NCBI RefSeq assembly: GCF_905475345.1
Contig: NC_066590.1
Coordinates: 558,001 to 622,000 of the forward strand
Length of the DNA stretch: 64,000 bases
From: Vespula vulgaris
Lineage: Eukaryota; Arthropoda; Insecta; Hymenoptera; Vespidae
Direction: 5' to 3'
Shown: positions 61,683-64,000 of the stretch, one piece after another
Layout of the letters: each line of letters starts with the position of its first letter
How positions within the stretch are numbered: position 1 is the first letter of the stretch
Made by a program: the position numbers and the translations under genes
The notes under the pieces: model-generated
Told to the model about the DNA's origin: nothing
Seen by the model: the letters and a program-made list of their open reading frames with translations, nothing else
Databases searched by the model: none

Positions 61683-63758
61683 TTAGACAAAATCGAAAAA
61701 ATAAAAAGGTAATTCGATAATGTTCTTAGTCTTTCCTTTCCAGGACGATAAGCCTTGCTTCTGCAAAGTCGTTCTTTTCTCGAAAACGACGCGTTCTTTC
61801 AGATGATAGCACGCCACGTCAGGAACATACACTTGCTCGAGCTCGCTCTGTTGATCCTCCAAAATTTCATCGATGCGATTTCTCAAATTCGCATTAAATC
61901 GACCGCCCGTATATCCTCGTTCGTGAGAAGGACATATCAAATGCCAAGATAAAGATCGATGTAGAGACTCGTTGAGTCGTAATTTTGGAAAGCGTACTGT
62001 TCGTAGCTCGTTTCGAAGCTTTGAATGCCGTATGCCGTTCGAATTGTCATCGGGATCTTTTTGAGAGAGAAGACAAAAAAACAAAAAAGAAGAAAAAGAA
62101 ATAGTAATATCGAAGTCATCGTTCGTACGTTGAATATGTATGACTTTTATATCAGAAGATTGGAAGAAAGCAAAGAAAATAGGAACTCGCGGCGATGGTG
62201 GTGGTGGCTGCGGTGCGGTCCATCGATCGTAGCAAGTAATCGCGGTAAAAGTTTATATGTACATACGTACGTACCGCTTCGAGAAAAGAATGATTTCAAA
62301 TTTTCATCGAATCTTGAATCGCTCGATTCGTTCAACCAAGAAATCTCCAATTCCTCGAGAGCTACCGTAGTTACCATTGCGAGCAAAGCATGTACGTCAA
62401 CGTTGTTATCGACGAATTCTGCCGTAAAGACTACTTCCTCTAAAATCAACTGTAGGACCAATGAACTGATCACGGTATCCGCCGGGACGCCTTTCACGAT
62501 CATTCGCACCAACTCGTGAAAGATACGATTCTTCGATCTTCGGATGTAATTTTTAATTTTGTTCTGCTCCTCGAGTCTCCTTTTCTCCTTACGAAGATCG
62601 AATCTCTCCGGTAAAATGTGCCTATGGGAAATTTGACGATTCAAGCTCTTGGATCTCGGCGTAAGGAAAATATTCTATTTGAATTTTGAGTTTTAACCTT
62701 TCCGGTGACGGAGGTCTCCTTTGTAAACTCTTAAGGACGTATTCTACGTTCTCGTCGTTACAAAAATATCTTGGCCTCGGCGTGCGAGCGTACGGCAGGA
62801 TTCTAAAGAATTTCAAAGTGCCAGAATCTAATTTTCTCTTTGCGAGAATTCGCGAGAAAACTGGCAAGGTTTCGTGTGACGAAAAATACATATACATACA
62901 TACATATGTGTGTTAGATACGGTGTGTCTATTTTGCCAGCGCGAAAAGAAAATTTGTCGTGAAAAATAACGACCGATTCGTCGTTCTCTAGCTTTCGATA
63001 TCTTACAATGGATGAGCCAATAAAGGTTCACTAGTTTCCGTGTAATCCTCATCGATGTCGTCCTCGCTCGTGATAGAAGCAAGGCTATCGCACTTCTTCA
63101 ACGACCACAATTTCTTTTCCTCCTTCGAATCTTCCCGTACTTGTCTTCTTCGATAGTCCCTTTTCTCCTCGAGATTTTCTTCGCTGTCTTGGAAATCTGC
63201 ATCGTACCATTCGAGAGGATACTCCTCCTCCTCCTCCTCCTCCTGCTTGTCACGGTGGACGAGCTCTTCAAGATACTCTACAAACGAAAACGAGAGTCGA
63301 GTCGCGTCTAAACAGCTCCTAGATATCGAATCCATCTCTCGAAGATCCTCGAAGAGGTGATATAATTATTGTAAATATTCCAACGATACCTCTTTTACCA
63401 ATTTCGGAATAAATTCTCTCCTCGTTGAAATCATCGTCGGTCTGAACAAACGCGAGATTACTCAATGTATCAGTGGAAATTCGTCGATGCAAAGTAGGTA
63501 CGAGCTTTTTCTTACTTTAGACAAGAGCTTTCTTGCCTTGACACTCGAGTCCACTTGTGATTTAATATCCTCGATGTCACTCGATGCTTCTAGGTCGTCC
63601 TTTGCTATCTTCTTCGGAGGTCTTCTTGGTTTACTTTGAAATAAGTTTCCCCTGAAGGGTGGGTAAAGTGGATAGAATATCTGTACATCTTTGTTAAAAG
63701 AATCAGGTTCATTCGTATTTTTCAGTTTCGACGACTCCACGAAATTCTCAGCTTCCAT
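61683..63758 (-). CDS. Six-exon gene for an unrecognised 499-residue acidic protein
   Basis: Exons, read on the minus strand: 63758-63516, 63441-63399, 63337-63032, 62860-62698, 62645-62275, 62056-61683. The sum is 1500 nt, that is 499 residues plus TAA, with every phase agreeing. Introns begin GTAAGA, GTAAAA, GTGAAC, GTTAAA and GTACGT and end in AG. The start is the ATG of MEAENF, in context AGGATGG; upstream in-frame codons lack an ATG. Visible protein features are a basic-proline patch near 43-50 (SKPRRPPKK), a Glu run at 128-134 encoded by a (TCC)n tract, an acidic stretch near 187-196, and a mostly helical hydrophobic block near 289-355. No signal peptide or membrane span is seen. AATAAA lies at 61665-61670, 13 nt past the stop. 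Two junctions are uncertain: exon 3 could instead use a better-looking GTAAGA at 63006 with a weaker exon 4 acceptor, and intron 4 is only 52 nt. I do not recognise the family; gene existence is well supported, function unknown. Confidence 0.8.
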
Positions 63759-64000
63759 CCTCGTGGCCAACGTTAACAAGATCCATCGTATCTTCCGGTA
63801 CTTTTTATTTTTTCTATTTTTATCGACGATGGTCGTTACGCGAAAGCAAAATAAAAAGAAAAATTAAAAAAAAAAAAAAAAGAAAAAAAAATATCGATGG
63901 AATAAAAGTTTGGTTAATTCACGCCCGCGACAGCTGCGATCTCGATTCGAGGTTTCGAAAAAAAAAGAGAGAGAGAGAAGGAATAAAAAAGAGCAGGAGA
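63759..64000 (-). promoter_or_regulatory. Upstream region of the six-exon gene
   Basis: AT-rich, with poly-A stretches at 63866-63890 and 63960-63965. It should contain the 5' UTR and possibly the promoter, but no TATA or initiator stands out and the region is cut by the window end. Confidence 0.3.

Noticed and set aside
1..64000. Search for tRNA, rRNA, conserved miRNA seeds, bacterial operons or phage genes
   Set aside because: No cloverleaf T-loop/anticodon arrangement, no familiar miRNA sequence, and no prokaryotic gene organisation was visible by eye.

Overview
This is animal nuclear DNA, most likely from an insect, and Hymenoptera (bee, ant or wasp) is the best guess. That guess is an inference from an AT-rich base composition with a visible excess of CpG, hundreds of short (GA)n/(CT)n and other simple repeats, very few recognisable transposons, GT-AG splice signals, and first coding exons that end at donors with no partner exon nearby. 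There are no operons, ribosome binding sites, CRISPR arrays, rRNAs or recognisable tRNAs. Long open frames here are mostly translations of microsatellites or chance frames. Real coding sequence has to be recognised from splice sites plus phase, so most entries are exons or exon candidates, not whole genes.

Only one gene can be read essentially complete. It lies on the minus strand at 61683-63758 and has six exons that join in frame into a 499-residue acidic, helix-rich protein I do not recognise, with AATAAA just after its stop. A second confident item is the minus-strand exon 3638-3736. It has a branch site, a pyrimidine tract, CAG, ATG, a signal-peptide-like sequence and a GTAAGT donor, so it opens a secreted or membrane protein whose body lies left of the window. 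Its 5' exons should lie far to the right; a CpG-rich promoter-like spot with CTCF-like and NRF1-like motifs and a minus-strand donor near 36.66-36.85 kb is a candidate source.

The plus strand carries several first-exon candidates. They are 12233-12278 (phase-matched to 13736-13794), 27168-27173 after a GC-rich leader from about 26.33 kb, 32339-32432 with a very good start context, 56761-56862 and 58986-59108. Internal or terminal exon candidates lie at 1247, 20741, 31325, 45346 and 50709. The 50709 exon begins GTGAGG directly after a strong acceptor, the layout of a recursive splice site. Some of these may be alternative promoters of one large plus-strand gene, which cannot be decided from sequence alone.

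The least explained structure is a pair of inverted, roughly 75% identical elements of about 119 bp (41791-41909 and 42939-43056), each bounded by CCAAT/ATTGG motifs and flanking a long (GA)n tract and a possible 39-nt micro-exon. A faint Ty3/gypsy integrase-like relic is at about 25456-25593, and a perfect 16-bp hairpin is at 29473-29507. No prokaryote-style defence or biosynthetic system is present. The remainder looks like intron or intergenic DNA.
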